Source: an uncultured Bacteroidales bacterium (GTDB lineage Bacteria; Bacteroidota; Bacteroidia; Bacteroidales; UBA932). From it: a DNA stretch of 16,495 nucleotides. The stretch is from the NCBI GenBank assembly GCA_946616385.1, contig CAMOIZ010000012.1:1-16495 (forward strand), given 5' to 3'. The position numbers and the translations under genes were made by a program. Below, piece after piece: positions 8,059 through 16,002 of the stretch (within the stretch, counting starts at the first letter, position 1; each line of letters opens with the position of its first letter). The notes beneath the pieces were generated by a model, which was given only the letters and a program-made list of their open reading frames with translations, was not told the DNA's origin and ran no database searches.

Positions 8059-9172
8059 GAAAATACGTGCAATCATCAGCGGAGGCGGCACAGGAGGACA
8101 CATCTTCCCGGCCATCAGCATCGCCGACAAGCTTAAGGAGCTCAACCCCGAAACCGAGATTCTGTTTGTCGGAGCCGAGGGCAAGATGGAGATGGACAAG
8201 GTGCCGGCCGCCGGCTACAGGATCGAGGGCCTGCCCATTCGCGGACTTCAGCGCAAACTCAGCTGGAAGAATATCGTTAACGACATCAAGGTTCCTTTCC
8301 TCATGCTCAAGAGTGAGAGGATGGCTGCACGCCTGATTGACGAGTTCAAACCAGACATTGCCATAGGCGTAGGCGGATTCGCCAGCGCTCCGCTGCTGCG
8401 CAAGGCCGTAGCGAAGAAAGTCCCTGCCTTGATACAGGAACAGAACGGATTCGCCGGACTCACCAACAAGATGCTCGCGAAGAAGGTACAGTGCATCTGC
8501 GTCGCATACGACGGCATGGAGCGCTTCTTCCCGGCAGAAAAGATAGTATTCAGCGGCAATCCCATCCGGAAGGAATTCCATCCCTACACGGATGCCGACA
8601 AGGCCGAAGCCTTCAGCTTCTACGGTCTTGACCCGGCGAAGAAGCACATCCTCATCGTAGGCGGAAGTCTCGGAAGCGGGACTCTCAACAAAGCAATGAG
8701 GAAATGGATATCCGACGGTTGCCCCGGAGGAGAGGATGTAGAAGTGATATGGCAGTGTGGGAAATACTATAAGAAAGGCATTGACGAATTCATGGCAGGA
8801 AAGAATCTGCCGGCCGTCCATTACTCGGATTTCATAGCTCGCATGGACCTCGCATACGCCGCAGCGGATGTGGTGATCTCCCGAAGCGGAGCATCTTCCA
8901 TTTCGGAAATCTGCGCCGTGCAGAGAGCTGCCGTGTTCGTCCCTTCACCGAACGTGGCGGAGGATCATCAGACACACAATGCCATGGCCCTCGTGAATAA
9001 AGGTGCTGCCATGATCGTGAAAGACTCCGAAGCGGAAGAGAAACTGCTTTCAACGACTCTCGACCTGCTTGCCGATCCCGGGAAAATTGCAGAAATAGAG
9101 AAGAACGTAGCGCCGCTCGCAAGACTTGACGCCGCAGCGACAATTGCGGAAGAAATATACAAAATCGTATAA
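8048..9172 (+). CDS. murG: UDP-GlcNAc:lipid I N-acetylglucosaminyltransferase MurG
   Basis: MurG is a peripheral membrane GT-B glycosyltransferase that converts lipid I to lipid II on the cytoplasmic face. The 374 residues carry the N-terminal glycine-rich loop GGGTGGHIFPA (12-22), the acceptor-side GVGGFASAP and QEQNGFAG segments, GGSLGSGTLN at the start of the second domain, the donor-binding SRSGASSISEI (Ser278-Ile288, with Glu287) and DHQTHNA. The ATG at 8048 lies inside the end of ftsW (11-base overlap) and follows the purine-rich GAAGAAGG, so coupling to ftsW translation is likely. Nothing is missing relative to the family. Confidence 0.97.
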   Translation: MKYKKIRAIISGGGTGGHIFPAISIADKLKELNPETEILFVGAEGKMEMDKVPAAGYRIEGLPIRGLQRKLSWKNIVNDIKVPFLMLKSERMAARLIDEFKPDIAIGVGGFASAPLLRKAVAKKVPALIQEQNGFAGLTNKMLAKKVQCICVAYDGMERFFPAEKIVFSGNPIRKEFHPYTDADKAEAFSFYGLDPAKKHILIVGGSLGSGTLNKAMRKWISDGCPGGEDVEVIWQCGKYYKKGIDEFMAGKNLPAVHYSDFIARMDLAYAAADVVISRSGASSISEICAVQRAAVFVPSPNVAEDHQTHNAMALVNKGAAMIVKDSEAEEKLLSTTLDLLADPGKIAEIEKNVAPLARLDAAATIAEEIYKIV

Positions 9173-9173
9173 T

Positions 9174-10529
9174 ATGGCCTGGAACAACATTTACTTCATA
9201 GGCATTGGCGGCATAGGCATGAGCGCCATCGCACGTTATTACAAGTTCAAAGGCTATAACGTAGGCGGGTACGACCGCACGCCTTCCGATCTCACGCGCG
9301 AGTTGGAGAAGCAGGGTATCGCCGTACATTATGACGACGACATCACACGCATACCCACCCGGGTAGAAGATACGCTCGTGGTCTACACCCCGGCAGTCCC
9401 GGAAGACCTGAAAGAACTGAGATATGTAAAGGAGAACGGATACCGGGTAATCAAGCGAAGCCGCATGCTGGGCGAGATCACTGAGGGGCAGAAATGCCTT
9501 GCCGTTGCAGGTACGCACGGGAAAACCACCACGTCCACGCTCATCGCCCACATCCTCACCGACTGCGGAGAGGGCTGCAGCGCATTCCTGGGCGGCATTT
9601 CCAAGAATTACGGCACGAACCTCCTGATGAGCGAAAACAAGGTGGTCGTGGCCGAGGCAGATGAATTCGACAGGAGTTTCCTTCAGCTGCATCCCGACAT
9701 CGCTGTCATCAGCGCTATGGATGCAGACCATCTCGATATTTACGGGGACCTGGCGCACGTGCAGGAAGCTTTCCGCCAGTTCGCTTCCCAGACCAAAGAC
9801 ACCCTGATTCTCAAACACGGGCTGCCAATAACTTCGTCCGACACCGGTGCGAAGATACTCACATATCATTTCAACGACATTTCCGCCGACTTCCATGCAG
9901 AGAACATGCATATCGATGCCCTCGGACATTTCACCTACGACCTCCACCACCCCGGCGGTGTAATCCCCGGAATCAGGGTAGGCACACTCGGCTGGGTGAA
10001 CGTAGAAAACAGTGTCGCTGCAGCGGCAGTATGCCTGTGCCATGGCGTCAGCCCCGATGCCATCCGCAAGGCAATAGGCAGTTTCCAGGGAGCGAAGCGC
10101 CGTCTCGACGAGCATGTAAATACTCCCGGACTCACCTACATCGACGACTACGCCCATCACCCCAAGGAACTGTCCACCGCCATCTCCTCGATTCGCGAGA
10201 TTTTCCCCGGAAGGAAACTGACAGGCATATTCCAGCCTCATCTCTATACCCGCACGCGCGATTTTGCACCCGAGTTCGCCAAAGCCTTGAGCGCTCTCGA
10301 CGAGGTAATCCTGCTCGACATTTATCCCGCGCGCGAGGAGCCTATTCCCGGAATCACCTCCGAGATCATCTATAAAGATATCACGGCGCCACGCAAGATG
10401 CTCATCAAGAAAGAGGAACTGATGTCGGTGCTGGAGAAAGAAACGCCGGACGTGCTCATCACTTTCGGAGCCGGCAATATCGACCGTTTCATTGAACCCA
10501 TCAAGCAGATGCTGCTCGCACGAATATGA
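9174..10529 (+). CDS. murC: UDP-N-acetylmuramate:L-alanine ligase MurC
   Basis: MurC performs the first peptide addition, joining L-alanine to UDP-MurNAc with ATP. I choose the ATG at 9174, which gives 451 residues beginning MAWNNIYFIGIGGIGM and sits one base after the murG stop. An in-frame TTG at 9126 would add a tail inside murG and is rejected. Signatures are the nucleotide-binding GIGGIGMSAIA near the N-terminus, the P-loop GTHGKTT (113-119), EADEFDRSFL, DADHLDIYGD, and DDYAHHPKEL in the last domain, with IFQPHLYTRT after it. These distinguish MurC from MurD and MurE. The stop overlaps the ftsQ start in an ATGA. No irregularity was seen. Confidence 0.97.
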   Translation: MAWNNIYFIGIGGIGMSAIARYYKFKGYNVGGYDRTPSDLTRELEKQGIAVHYDDDITRIPTRVEDTLVVYTPAVPEDLKELRYVKENGYRVIKRSRMLGEITEGQKCLAVAGTHGKTTTSTLIAHILTDCGEGCSAFLGGISKNYGTNLLMSENKVVVAEADEFDRSFLQLHPDIAVISAMDADHLDIYGDLAHVQEAFRQFASQTKDTLILKHGLPITSSDTGAKILTYHFNDISADFHAENMHIDALGHFTYDLHHPGGVIPGIRVGTLGWVNVENSVAAAAVCLCHGVSPDAIRKAIGSFQGAKRRLDEHVNTPGLTYIDDYAHHPKELSTAISSIREIFPGRKLTGIFQPHLYTRTRDFAPEFAKALSALDEVILLDIYPAREEPIPGITSEIIYKDITAPRKMLIKKEELMSVLEKETPDVLITFGAGNIDRFIEPIKQMLLARI

Positions 10530-11296
10530 AAAAAAGCGTGAAATACCTGCTGCTTGCCCTATGTCTGGCACTCTTTGTCTGCATCACTGCAATGGTGCTG
10601 GGCAAGGCGCGTGAGCGCAGGCATCTCACTACCTGCAACAAACTTGAAATTAGTTTCAGCGACACCCTCAATTTCGTAAGCGAAGAAGACGTGCGGGAAT
10701 ATCTTCGCAGGAGTTTCCCCGTATTTACGGGGCAACGCATCGACAGCCTGCGGCTTCATGAGATAGAGAAATCGCTGAATTCCCGCAGTGCCATCCTCTC
10801 CACCCAGGCATGGACCTCCGACAGCACCCTGCACATCAGCATCGTGCAAAGGGAGCCCGTTGCAAGGATGGAGACCCCCGACCATGCGTTCTACATCGAC
10901 GACAGAGGCTTCATCTTCCCCATTCAGGGAAATACCGGAAAGCGTTTCCCGATCATAAAAGGGAACCTGCCACTGCACGAGCCGGCAGGATACAAAGGCT
11001 TGCCTTCAACTGAAGAAGGCCGCCTATGGGTCGGACAGATTATGGACCTGCTCAACTATATGGGCAAGAACAAGTGGGCTGCGAAGATACAGCACATGGA
11101 AGTATCTGCCGGAGGAGACCTGATTCTGGTTCCCGCAGAAGGAAAAGAAAGGATAATCTTCGGAAAGCCGGAGGAGTTCGCGGAGAAATTCGGGAAGATC
11201 GGAGAGTATTACCGCAGTATCAAACCCTCCGTCGAAGAGAATCAGTATTCAAGCGTCAACGTCAAATACAAAGGACAGATAGTCTGCAGAAGATAA
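10526..11296 (+). CDS. ftsQ: Cell division protein FtsQ
   Basis: FtsQ is a bitopic inner-membrane scaffold of the divisome that binds FtsL and its partner in the periplasm. The 256 residues have a short basic cytoplasmic tail, one membrane helix at about residues 7-25, and a periplasmic remainder. The region with FVSEEDVREYLRR and LHEIEKSLNSR resembles the POTRA domain. The following VQREPVARM and FYIDDRGFIFPI segment matches the first strands of the FtsQ beta domain. Overall similarity in this family is low, so the name rests on this layout and on the position between murC and ftsA. It overlaps murC by 4 bases, and a 16-base AT-rich gap precedes ftsA. Confidence 0.9.
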   Translation: MKKSVKYLLLALCLALFVCITAMVLGKARERRHLTTCNKLEISFSDTLNFVSEEDVREYLRRSFPVFTGQRIDSLRLHEIEKSLNSRSAILSTQAWTSDSTLHISIVQREPVARMETPDHAFYIDDRGFIFPIQGNTGKRFPIIKGNLPLHEPAGYKGLPSTEEGRLWVGQIMDLLNYMGKNKWAAKIQHMEVSAGGDLILVPAEGKERIIFGKPEEFAEKFGKIGEYYRSIKPSVEENQYSSVNVKYKGQIVCRR

Positions 11297-11312
11297 TAAA
11301 TCATACAATAAT

Positions 11313-12755
11313 ATGGAAGACCGTTACATAGCAACAGTAGACCTGGGGACGTCGAAACTCGCCCTCTCGGTAGCCAGGATTACCGGCGAGAATGCCGAAA
11401 TCCTCTACTACCGGGAGAGACCTGCCGACGGAGTGCGCTACGGCTGCATCTACAACCCCACCAAGGCATCCATCCCGCTCAAGGAGGCCATCAAGGAAGC
11501 TGAAGACGAACTCAGCATCAAAATCACCCAGGTGGTGATAGGAGTACCCCGTTACGGGGTAAAACAGGAAGTCGCAGGCGCCCGCATCGAGCGAAGCGAC
11601 TCCGAGTCCTGCATCAGCCAGGAAGAGATTGACGCCATCAAGAGCATGGCCCTCGACTCGTATCCGCTGGACGATGCCGATAAACAGGAGATTTACGGTG
11701 CTTCCGCACAGTCGTTCAGCACGGATGATTCCATCAATTGCACGGAATCCGATGTGGTAGGAATGCCAAGTTCTGAACTTCAGGGCAATTTCAAAGTATT
11801 CATCGGAGTCAAGAAGGCTTCCCGAAACATAGACATCATGCTCAACAAGGCGGATGTAGCCCTCGCACGCAAGTATTTCCTTCCGCCCCTCACGGCAGAA
11901 GCCATCCTCAACGCAGAAGAGAAGGAAAACGGCGTTGCCATAATAGAGATGGGCGCAGGGGTCACCTCCGTGACCATCTATCAGGGGGGAATTCTTCGCT
12001 ACTACTATGCGATTCCTTTCGGAGGGCGCAGCATAACGAACGATATCAAACTCGAATGCGGATTCACTGAAAAACTGGCAGAAAACGTCAAACTCGGATT
12101 CGGAGCATGCCAGCCCGAGAAACTGCTTACCATGAGCGACAAGATTCTCCAGATAATCGACGAAGAGAATGGATCCGACCAGCAGCTGCCTGTAAAGTAT
12201 CTGTCCGAAATCATCACCGCCCGCACCCGGGAGATTCTGGACGCAATCCTTTTCAAGATTCAGGAAAGCGGTTATGCAGACCGCCTGCGCAATGGCGTGG
12301 TTCTCACCGGAGGATGCGCCAACCTTGCAGGATGCGCCAATCTGATCAAGGAAATGTCCGGCTACACCGTACGTATAGGTTATCCTCGTGCGAAGAAATT
12401 CAGTTTCAGCGGCTGCCCAGGAATCATTGAGACCGGTGCCGTTTCGACCGTCGGAATGCTGCTGTATGCCCGCGAAGACAGGCATCTCAATTGCATAGAA
12501 GAATTGCCGGCGGTGCCTGAGACAAGCGTCCCGGAGAATGCTCCGGAACCTGCCGGCACTCCTGAACCGGAAAAGGTTTCCGGCTCCGTCCTGGACCAGA
12601 CGGCTTGGGAAGTCCGTAAACCGGAAAAGACCAGAGCACCAAAGAACAGCAAGGAGAACATGTTGTTCAAATGGATCAAAAAACAGACACAGAATGTAGT
12701 CAAGTCCGGCGAAGATTTCGTGGGCGGGCTGTACGACAAGATTGAAGACAATTAA
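11313..12755 (+). CDS. ftsA: Cell division protein FtsA
   Basis: FtsA is an actin-like ATP-binding protein that anchors FtsZ filaments to the membrane. The 480 residues show phosphate-1 loop DLGTSK (10-15), phosphate-2 loop EMGAGVTSVTIY starting at Glu212, and the adenosine motif VLTGGCANLAG. The first position of phosphate-2 is usually aspartate and here is glutamate. A Pro- and Glu-rich linker (about residues 392-420) leads to a C-terminal segment with MLFKWIKKQ and FVGGLYDKI, which looks like the amphipathic membrane-binding helix of the family. The start is in an AT-rich context without a Shine-Dalgarno sequence. ftsZ begins 12 bases after the stop, the expected FtsA-FtsZ pairing. Confidence 0.95.
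   Translation: MEDRYIATVDLGTSKLALSVARITGENAEILYYRERPADGVRYGCIYNPTKASIPLKEAIKEAEDELSIKITQVVIGVPRYGVKQEVAGARIERSDSESCISQEEIDAIKSMALDSYPLDDADKQEIYGASAQSFSTDDSINCTESDVVGMPSSELQGNFKVFIGVKKASRNIDIMLNKADVALARKYFLPPLTAEAILNAEEKENGVAIIEMGAGVTSVTIYQGGILRYYYAIPFGGRSITNDIKLECGFTEKLAENVKLGFGACQPEKLLTMSDKILQIIDEENGSDQQLPVKYLSEIITARTREILDAILFKIQESGYADRLRNGVVLTGGCANLAGCANLIKEMSGYTVRIGYPRAKKFSFSGCPGIIETGAVSTVGMLLYAREDRHLNCIEELPAVPETSVPENAPEPAGTPEPEKVSGSVLDQTAWEVRKPEKTRAPKNSKENMLFKWIKKQTQNVVKSGEDFVGGLYDKIEDN
11545..11561 (+). repeat. Perfect 7-base inverted repeat early in ftsA
   Basis: TACCCCG at 11545-11551 and CGGGGTA at 11555-11561 are exact reverse complements around a 3-base loop, within about codons 78-83 of ftsA. 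No T-run follows on either strand, so it is not an intrinsic terminator. The structure is certainly there; any role is unknown and it may be chance. Confidence 0.3.
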
Positions 12756-12767
12756 ACTACGAGCATT

Positions 12768-14021
12768 ATGGGAGAAGACAATATGATTATAACCCCCTCG
12801 AACTGGGTAGTTTCCAACGAGACCATCAAGGTCCTCGGTGTAGGAGGCGGAGGATGCAATGCAGTATCCTATATGTACAACCAGGGAATCGAAGGCTGCA
12901 GTTTCATTGTCTGCAATACAGATTCCATGCATCTCATGGCATGCCCGGTGCCCAACAAGATTCAGTTGGGTCAGGGTCTTGGCGCCGGAACCAACCCCAC
13001 GAAGGGACGCAATGCCGCCATCGACAGCCAGGATGAAATAACTGCCAAAGTGCTCGACACCGACACCGAGATGTTGTTCATAACGGCAGGAATGGGAGGA
13101 GGCACCGGCACCGGAGCCACCCCTGTGATAGCCAAAATGGCGAAGGACCGCGGCATCCTTACGGTAGCCGTAGTCACTATCCCCTTCCAGAACGAAGGCA
13201 AAAAGGCGCTTTCACGTGCTCTCGACGGCATTCACGAACTTGAGAAAAACGTCGACAGCATGATCATCATCAACAATGAACGCCTGTACGACTACTATGG
13301 CGACCTCCTCACTCACGACGCCTTCCCCAAGGCCGACGAGGTGCTTGCCACCGCGGTGCGCGGCATTATCGAAATCATCAAGAAGAAGGGTTACATCAAT
13401 GTAGACTTCGAAGATGTAAAAACGATGATGAAGGATAGCGGAATGGCTCTTATGGGATGCGGCACAGGCTCCGGCCCCGACCGCATCGAGAAGGCCGTCA
13501 AGCAGGCCTTCGAAAGCCCTCTGCTCAACGACTTCGACCTCAAAACCGCAAAGAACGTTCTGGTAAACATAACCGGAGGTCACAACGAGCAAGGCCTCAA
13601 GATGGACGACATGAAGGAAATAAACCGCCTGATCGACGAATACACCGGCGGAGACAACAACTTCAAGCGCGGACTCATCTATGACGACAATCCGGAAATC
13701 GGCGACACCATCCATATCACTTCCATCGTGGTAGGTCTCCGCTTTGCCGATGTGATAGGTCCCGGTCTCAGCGACGCCGACAATTACATCACGATCACCA
13801 AAGACTACGTCTTCGACAAAGAAGAATTGGCCAAGGGTGACGGCATCGTCCTCCAACCCGACTCAAGTTCCCACATCGGATACGTAAGTCAGGAAAACCA
13901 GCGTGCATTCCGCTACGACCCCGACAACGCCCCCGTGCTGGTGCTGAAAGAAGGCCAGGATGTGAGCACACTAGAAAATGAACCGGCAATACGCCGTAAA
14001 CCGCAAAAGAAAGAACAATGA
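12768..14021 (+). CDS. ftsZ: Cell division GTPase FtsZ
   Basis: FtsZ is the tubulin-like GTPase that forms the cytokinetic ring. From the ATG at 12768 it has 417 residues. The motifs are GVGGGGCNAV (24-33), CNTDS, the tubulin signature GGGTGTG (110-116), and the T7 loop NVDFEDV with Asp213 and Asp216, so nucleotide binding and hydrolysis look intact. The segment before the T3 loop reads KIQLGQGLGAG (64-74), about four residues shorter than the usual form with an LTxG insert. The core is followed by a linker and a C-terminal peptide, STLENEPAIRRKPQ, resembling the Bacteroidota FtsA-binding tail. A second ATG at 12783 is preceded by GGAGAAG and could be an alternative start. Its end overlaps gltX by 4 bases. 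Confidence 0.96.
   Translation: MGEDNMIITPSNWVVSNETIKVLGVGGGGCNAVSYMYNQGIEGCSFIVCNTDSMHLMACPVPNKIQLGQGLGAGTNPTKGRNAAIDSQDEITAKVLDTDTEMLFITAGMGGGTGTGATPVIAKMAKDRGILTVAVVTIPFQNEGKKALSRALDGIHELEKNVDSMIIINNERLYDYYGDLLTHDAFPKADEVLATAVRGIIEIIKKKGYINVDFEDVKTMMKDSGMALMGCGTGSGPDRIEKAVKQAFESPLLNDFDLKTAKNVLVNITGGHNEQGLKMDDMKEINRLIDEYTGGDNNFKRGLIYDDNPEIGDTIHITSIVVGLRFADVIGPGLSDADNYITITKDYVFDKEELAKGDGIVLQPDSSSHIGYVSQENQRAFRYDPDNAPVLVLKEGQDVSTLENEPAIRRKPQKKEQ
12771..12777 (+). promoter_or_regulatory. Shine-Dalgarno-like GGAGAAG inside the 5' end of ftsZ
   Basis: GGAGAAG lies directly after the first ftsZ ATG and 5 bases before a second in-frame ATG at 12783. This is ordinary spacing for a ribosome-binding site and stands out in a cluster whose other starts are AT-rich. 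It may direct initiation at 12783, giving a protein five residues shorter that still contains the whole GTPase domain. Alternatively it simply encodes Gly-Glu-Asp. Confidence 0.3.
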
Positions 14022-15574
14022 AAAAGACTCGCGTAAGATTCGCCCCCTCCCCCACCGGCCCCCTGCACATGGGCGGTGTCCGTACAGCTTTATACAACTA
14101 TCTGTATGCCAAGCAGAACGGAGGAGACTTCATTATCCGTATAGAAGATACTGACTCCCACCGCTTCGTGCCCGGAGCCGAGCAGTATATAATCGAAGCC
14201 CTGCGCTGGTGCGGCATCATCCCCGATGAAGGTGTCGACGCTGAAGGCAATGTTGTCGAGACAGCTTCCGAAAGGCATCCGCACGCTCCGTATCGCCAGA
14301 GTCAGAGGCGCGGAATCTACCGTAAATATGCAGAACAGCTGGTCGATGCCGGTTATGCCTACTACGCCTTCGATTCTGCGGAAGAACTCGCCGCAGAACG
14401 TGCCAAGGCCGAAGCTGCAGGACAGACATTCATATATAACCACGAGAACCGCATGCATCTGCGGAACTCCCTTACCTTGAGCGCTGCCGAAACGGAGAAG
14501 CTGCTTGCCGAGACCACCGACTGGACCGTGCGCTTCAAGATGCCGGAAGACGAAGTGGTGGAGATGGACGACCTGATCCGCGGGCACATCGAAGTGAATA
14601 CCAGGACTCTGGACGACAAGGTGTTGTGGAAGCGTGCCGACGAGCTGCCTACCTATCACCTCGCAAACATCGTTGACGACCATCTGATGGAGATTACCGA
14701 GGTCATCCGAGGCGAGGAGTGGCTGCCGTCGTTACCCCTGCATTATCTACTTTATCGCGCCTTCGGCTGGACGGACAGCCAGCCCCGTTTTGCGCATCTT
14801 TCCCTTCTTCTCAAGCCGGTGGGCAATGGCAAGCTCAGCAAGCGCGACGGCGACAAGCTCGGCTTCCCCGTGTTCCCCCTGCGCTGGGTCAACGAGGCTG
14901 GAGAAGTCACCCGCGGATACCGCGAGGACGGTTACTTCCCCGAGGCCTTCGTGAACATGCTCGCCCTGCTGGGATGGAACCCTGGCACCGAACAGGAGCT
15001 ATTCTCCATGGACGAATTGGTGAAGGCATTCAGCATGGACAAGGTGCAGAAGGCCGGTGCCAAGTTCAATCCCGACAAGGCAAAGTGGTTCAACAAGGAG
15101 TATCTCCGCATGAAGAGCGACGAGGAACTCGCGAAACTCTTTGTTCCGGTGCTTGCCGAACATGGTGTAGAGGACGATTTCGAGCATCTCGTCAAGGTCG
15201 TTCACCTGATCAAGGAGCGCGCCACTTTCGTGGCCGATTTCTGGGATATCGCCTGGTATCTGTTCAAGGCGCCGGAAACCTATGCAGAGAAAGATGTCGC
15301 CAAGTTCTGGAAGCCCGAGAACGTGGAACCCGCCCTCAAGGTTGCGGAATTCATCGCAGCGTACGAAGGAGAATGGAACAAGGAGTCGCTGGAGACGGCC
15401 CTGGAAGAGTTCATACGTTCAAATGAATGGCCCATGGGCAAGGTTATGAACTGCATCCGCCTCGCCCTTACCGGCTCCGGCAGCGGCCTTGGAATCGCCG
15501 ACGTAGTGATATTGATTGGCAAGGAAGAGTTCAAGAACAGGATTGAAAAAGCAATAAACACATTAGGAAAATGA
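14018..15574 (+). CDS. gltX: Glutamyl-tRNA synthetase
   Basis: GltX charges tRNA-Glu with glutamate in the cytoplasm. The 518 residues are of class I type: RFAPSPTGPLHMGG with the HIGH-equivalent HMGG at 17-20, IRIEDTDS, HAPYRQSQR (from His89), the WLPSLPLHYLLYRAFGW segment, and the KMSKS-equivalent KLSKR at 272-276, followed by a helical anticodon-binding half. The HMGG form and the absence of a GlnRS-type beta-barrel C-terminus support GluRS. Between DEGV (70-73) and HAPYRQS there are 15 residues where typical Bacteroidota enzymes have about five. The ATG overlaps the ftsZ stop in an ATGA, so gltX is probably translated from the division-operon message. Confidence 0.96.
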   Translation: MKKTRVRFAPSPTGPLHMGGVRTALYNYLYAKQNGGDFIIRIEDTDSHRFVPGAEQYIIEALRWCGIIPDEGVDAEGNVVETASERHPHAPYRQSQRRGIYRKYAEQLVDAGYAYYAFDSAEELAAERAKAEAAGQTFIYNHENRMHLRNSLTLSAAETEKLLAETTDWTVRFKMPEDEVVEMDDLIRGHIEVNTRTLDDKVLWKRADELPTYHLANIVDDHLMEITEVIRGEEWLPSLPLHYLLYRAFGWTDSQPRFAHLSLLLKPVGNGKLSKRDGDKLGFPVFPLRWVNEAGEVTRGYREDGYFPEAFVNMLALLGWNPGTEQELFSMDELVKAFSMDKVQKAGAKFNPDKAKWFNKEYLRMKSDEELAKLFVPVLAEHGVEDDFEHLVKVVHLIKERATFVADFWDIAWYLFKAPETYAEKDVAKFWKPENVEPALKVAEFIAAYEGEWNKESLETALEEFIRSNEWPMGKVMNCIRLALTGSGSGLGIADVVILIGKEEFKNRIEKAINTLGK

Positions 15575-16002
15575 AAATAGGATTATGCAGCGACCACGCA
15601 GGCGTGGAATATAAGGCAAAATTGATTTCGTATCTGCTTGGCAAAGGATACGAAGTAGTCAATTTCGGCACTGACAGCACCGACAGTTGTGATTATCCGG
15701 ATTTTGCACATCCTCTTGCTACGGCAGTGGAGAAGGGTGAGTGCGACCTCGGAATCGCAATCTGCGGCACAGGCAACGGAATGGCAATCACCCTCAATCA
15801 TCACAAAGGGATCCGCGCCGGTCTTGCCTGGAATACGGCAATCGGAGAATTGGTGAAGGAGCACAACAATGCCAATGTGCTGGTGCTGCCCGCACGTTTC
15901 ATCTCCTACAGGATGGCCGTATCGATAGTGCGCACCTGGCTGAATACCGAATTCGCAGGAGGACGCCATCAGCGTCGCATCGACAAGATAACTGCCTGCT
16001 AA
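15571..16002 (+). CDS. rpiB: Ribose-5-phosphate isomerase B
   Basis: RpiB interconverts ribose 5-phosphate and ribulose 5-phosphate in the non-oxidative pentose phosphate pathway. The 143 residues match the RpiB/LacAB family in length and motifs: SDHAG at 7-11 with His9, DYPDFAHPLA, and ICGTGNGM with the expected catalytic Cys65, followed by HKGIRAGLAWN. The GNGM form, in place of GIGM, is one I associate with Bacteroidota members. The start overlaps gltX in an ATGA. The stop overlaps the end of the convergent beta-barrel gene by 4 bases, so there is no room for an intergenic terminator. Activity on allose 6-phosphate cannot be excluded from the sequence. Confidence 0.93.
   Translation: MKIGLCSDHAGVEYKAKLISYLLGKGYEVVNFGTDSTDSCDYPDFAHPLATAVEKGECDLGIAICGTGNGMAITLNHHKGIRAGLAWNTAIGELVKEHNNANVLVLPARFISYRMAVSIVRTWLNTEFAGGRHQRRIDKITAC

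Noticed and set aside
9126..9173. Upstream TTG start for murC
   Set aside because: It would place 16 extra residues inside murG. The ATG at 9174 gives the normal MurC N-terminus just ahead of GIGGIGM.
8832..10571. 579-codon minus-strand open frame opposite murG-murC
   Set aside because: It spans well-identified genes and gives a low-complexity, motif-free translation. It is a codon-bias shadow.
11301..12932. 543-codon minus-strand open frame opposite ftsA
   Set aside because: Same reasoning: ftsA motifs are clear and the antisense product resembles nothing.
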